64,000 bases of DNA, taken from the NCBI RefSeq assembly GCF_933775445.1, contig NC_065872.1, positions 7,192,001 to 7,256,000 on the forward strand, in the 5' to 3' direction. Shown in pieces: positions 62,425 to 64,000 of this stretch; position 1 is the first letter of the stretch, and each line of letters starts with the position of its first letter. The notes under the pieces were generated by a model. It was given only the letters and a program-made list of their open reading frames with translations, had not been told where the DNA came from and ran no database searches. Source of the stretch: Argentina anserina (lineage: Eukaryota; Streptophyta; Magnoliopsida; Rosales; Rosaceae). The translations under genes were made by a program, and so were the position numbers.

Positions 62425-64000
62425 ATGCCGACAGGGGCGTCGGAGGTGGAGGATGGGGTTCAGTACTCGTTTGCTGTAGAGTATAAAGGTCCTCCGGTGA
62501 GTTATGATCTCCCGAAGGCAGTTCCGATCAACGTCGACAGAATCCCCGTGGCGGCGGTGGTCGGACAGCTGGATGTTTGTGATAAACTGTCGTTGCCGGT
62601 GGTCCAGCCGGTTCTGGCGCCCGGTTCGCTGATGAAGACGTTTTCGAAGGAGCTGAAGTCGACGGTGTCGCCTACTTCAGTGATTGCGTTCGATCGGAGC
62701 AGCGAGGACGACACCACCAAGGAGCTGGAAGGGTTGGAGTCGGCGACGGTTTCGCCGACGTCGGTGAGTGGATTTGAGGAGAGAGCGGTAGAGAGCGGCG
62801 CCGGGGGTGAGTTGTCCGGAGAGTTGAGTAGCTCCGGCGCGCTGGAGTTTTCGAATGGGTTGAATTACGGGTCGGGTGAGCTTTCCGATATGAACAATGG
62901 CGGTTGGGCTTGGAGCGGTGGAAGACTGACGGCTCCGAGCGTTGGGAAGGAGAGTTTGGATTTGAACAGCGAATTGAATCAACCCGAGCCCGATTGGGCT
63001 TCGTCGGAGTCCGTTTTGAGCTTGGACTATCCGTCGTCTAGGGTCTCCTCCTCCACTAAGCCTGTAGACTCCGATGTAAAACGACCGCCGGTGGTGACAT
63101 TTCGCGACATTCAGTCTGATGATGATTGTGGTGAGGAAGATGAGGCTGAGGTTGCGCCGGCGAAGCGGGAGCCTCAGAGCAAAGGAGGGAAGAAGAAGTG
63201 CTGTTATAGGTGTCTTAAGGGGACTAGGTTCACTGAGAAGGAGGTGTGCATTGTCTGTGATGCTAAGTATTGTAGTTGCTGTGTGCTTAGAGCTATGGGG
63301 TCGATGCCTGAAGGGAGGAAGTGTGTGGGTTGTATTGGGCTTCCGATTGATGAGAGCAAAAGAGGGTGTTTGGGGAAGTGTTCGAGGATGCTCAAGCGGC
63401 TGCTGAATGATTTGGAGGTTCGGCAGGTGATGAAGACCGAGAAGTTTTGTGAAGCAAATCAGCTGCCTCCGGATTACATTTGTGTGAATGGACAGCCTCT
63501 TTGTCATGAGGAGCTGGTTTTGTTACAGACGTGCTCAAACCCTCCGAAGAAGCTGAAACCAGGAAACTATTGGTATGATAAAGTTTCTGGACTTTGGGGA
63601 AAGGTGAATATGGTTTCGTTTATTTAATTATTTTTTTCCTTTCTTGGTTTTTTCAAGTCTGATACTGAAATTGTGACAAGCTTAGCTATAATACCTTGTT
63701 GCCGTGGAATTTTACAGGAAGGACAGAAGCCTTCAAAGGTAATCAGTCCCCATCTTAGTGTTGGGGGTCCCATCAAGGCTGATGCTAGCAATGGCAACAC
63801 ACAGGTTTACATAAATGGCCGGGAGATTACCAAAGTTGAGCTCAGGATGTTGCAGGTTGAACTTTCTACACTTATAGACTAGGTGTTATTAGTTTCAACA
63901 GTTCATGTGCAGGGTTAAATAAAGTTATTTTGTTGAATATTGCAGTTGGCGGGAGTTCAATGTGCTGGTAACCCGCATTTCTGGGTGAATGAGGATGGGT
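62425..64000 (+). CDS. extra-large guanine nucleotide-binding protein, XLG1-like (5' part)
   Basis: Exons 62425-63603, 63718-63855 and 63946 onward; the gene runs off the window. The N-terminus ([29 protein letters not shown]) is the conserved XLG1/XLG2 opening. An acidic, Ser-rich region follows. At about residues 259-303 is a Cys-rich, zinc-finger-like motif ([20 protein letters not shown] ... CVGC), the hallmark of XLG proteins. The C-terminal G-alpha-like GTPase domain lies beyond the window. XLGs act as plant-specific G-alpha subunits with the G-beta-gamma dimer at the plasma membrane and in the nucleus, in immunity, ABA and root growth. From memory, XLG1 (At2g23460) is next to WAKL14 (At2g23450) in Arabidopsis, which fits the kinase at 5.4-9.7 kb. 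Confidence 0.92.

Noticed and set aside
62677..63507. 276-codon minus-strand frame
   Set aside because: Shadow of the GC-rich XLG exon 1 on the other strand; the plus-strand protein is clearly the real one.
1..64000. tRNA, rRNA, snoRNA or known microRNA genes
   Set aside because: I looked for tRNA box A/B patterns and familiar microRNA sequences on both strands and saw none; a covariance-model scan would be needed to exclude weak ones.

Overview
This is a stretch of nuclear DNA from a flowering plant, most likely a eudicot. It has intron-rich genes with GT-AG introns, a chloroplast-targeted thioredoxin, a wall-associated receptor-like kinase, an extra-large G protein, a JINGUBANG-type WD40 protein, and several plant transposon types. 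The gene set would fit Rosaceae, but the sequence alone does not prove the family. Exon boundaries were read by eye from splice dinucleotides and reading frame; no transcript was available.

Layout. 1-107: possible tail of an unidentified gene. 1641-3113 (+): HCF164-like thylakoid thioredoxin, 4 exons, 259 aa. 3629-4878: degenerate 1.2-kb insertion between 20-bp direct repeats. 5393-9723 (-): WAKL14-like receptor kinase, 3 exons, 691 aa, with a 512-bp hAT-type MITE in intron 1. 9.7-15 kb: gene-poor, with a 400-bp foldback MITE (11564-11963) and a decayed UDP-glycosyltransferase fragment (about 12309-12760). 15091-16698 (+): NOL7/UTP16-like nucleolar protein, 5 exons. 17985-18311 (-): small conserved plant protein of unknown function.

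21.1-33.1 kb holds the most unusual content. An unrecognised 648-aa protein (21628-23856, +) is built from repeated helical-looking modules. A truncated duplicate of its 5' end lies just upstream, and a second frameshifted copy (25914-33104) is split by a 5.4-kb Copia retrotransposon with 174-bp LTRs and a CAAGT target duplication.

33402-51605 (-) is one very large VPS13-family lipid-transfer protein gene. A 37-exon model stays in frame throughout and gives 3235 aa; it includes one apparent GC-AG intron. 52.4-57.0 kb is a repeat containing a 12-bp minisatellite, also present at 24.3-25.6 kb. It is interrupted by a 2854-bp solo LTR (53661-56514, AAATA target duplication). Inside this LTR is an exact 33-bp tandem array of four hairpins whose loop is constant while the stems vary in a compensatory way. 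57895-58402 is a second copy of the hAT MITE. 58887-60272 (+) is an intronless JINGUBANG-like WD40 gene. 62425 to the window end (+) is the 5' part of an XLG1-like extra-large G-alpha protein.

The host genes are ordinary housekeeping or signalling genes and do not form a pathway together. The two strongest candidates for undescribed biology are the modular protein family at 21-33 kb and the covarying hairpin array at 55.7 kb.
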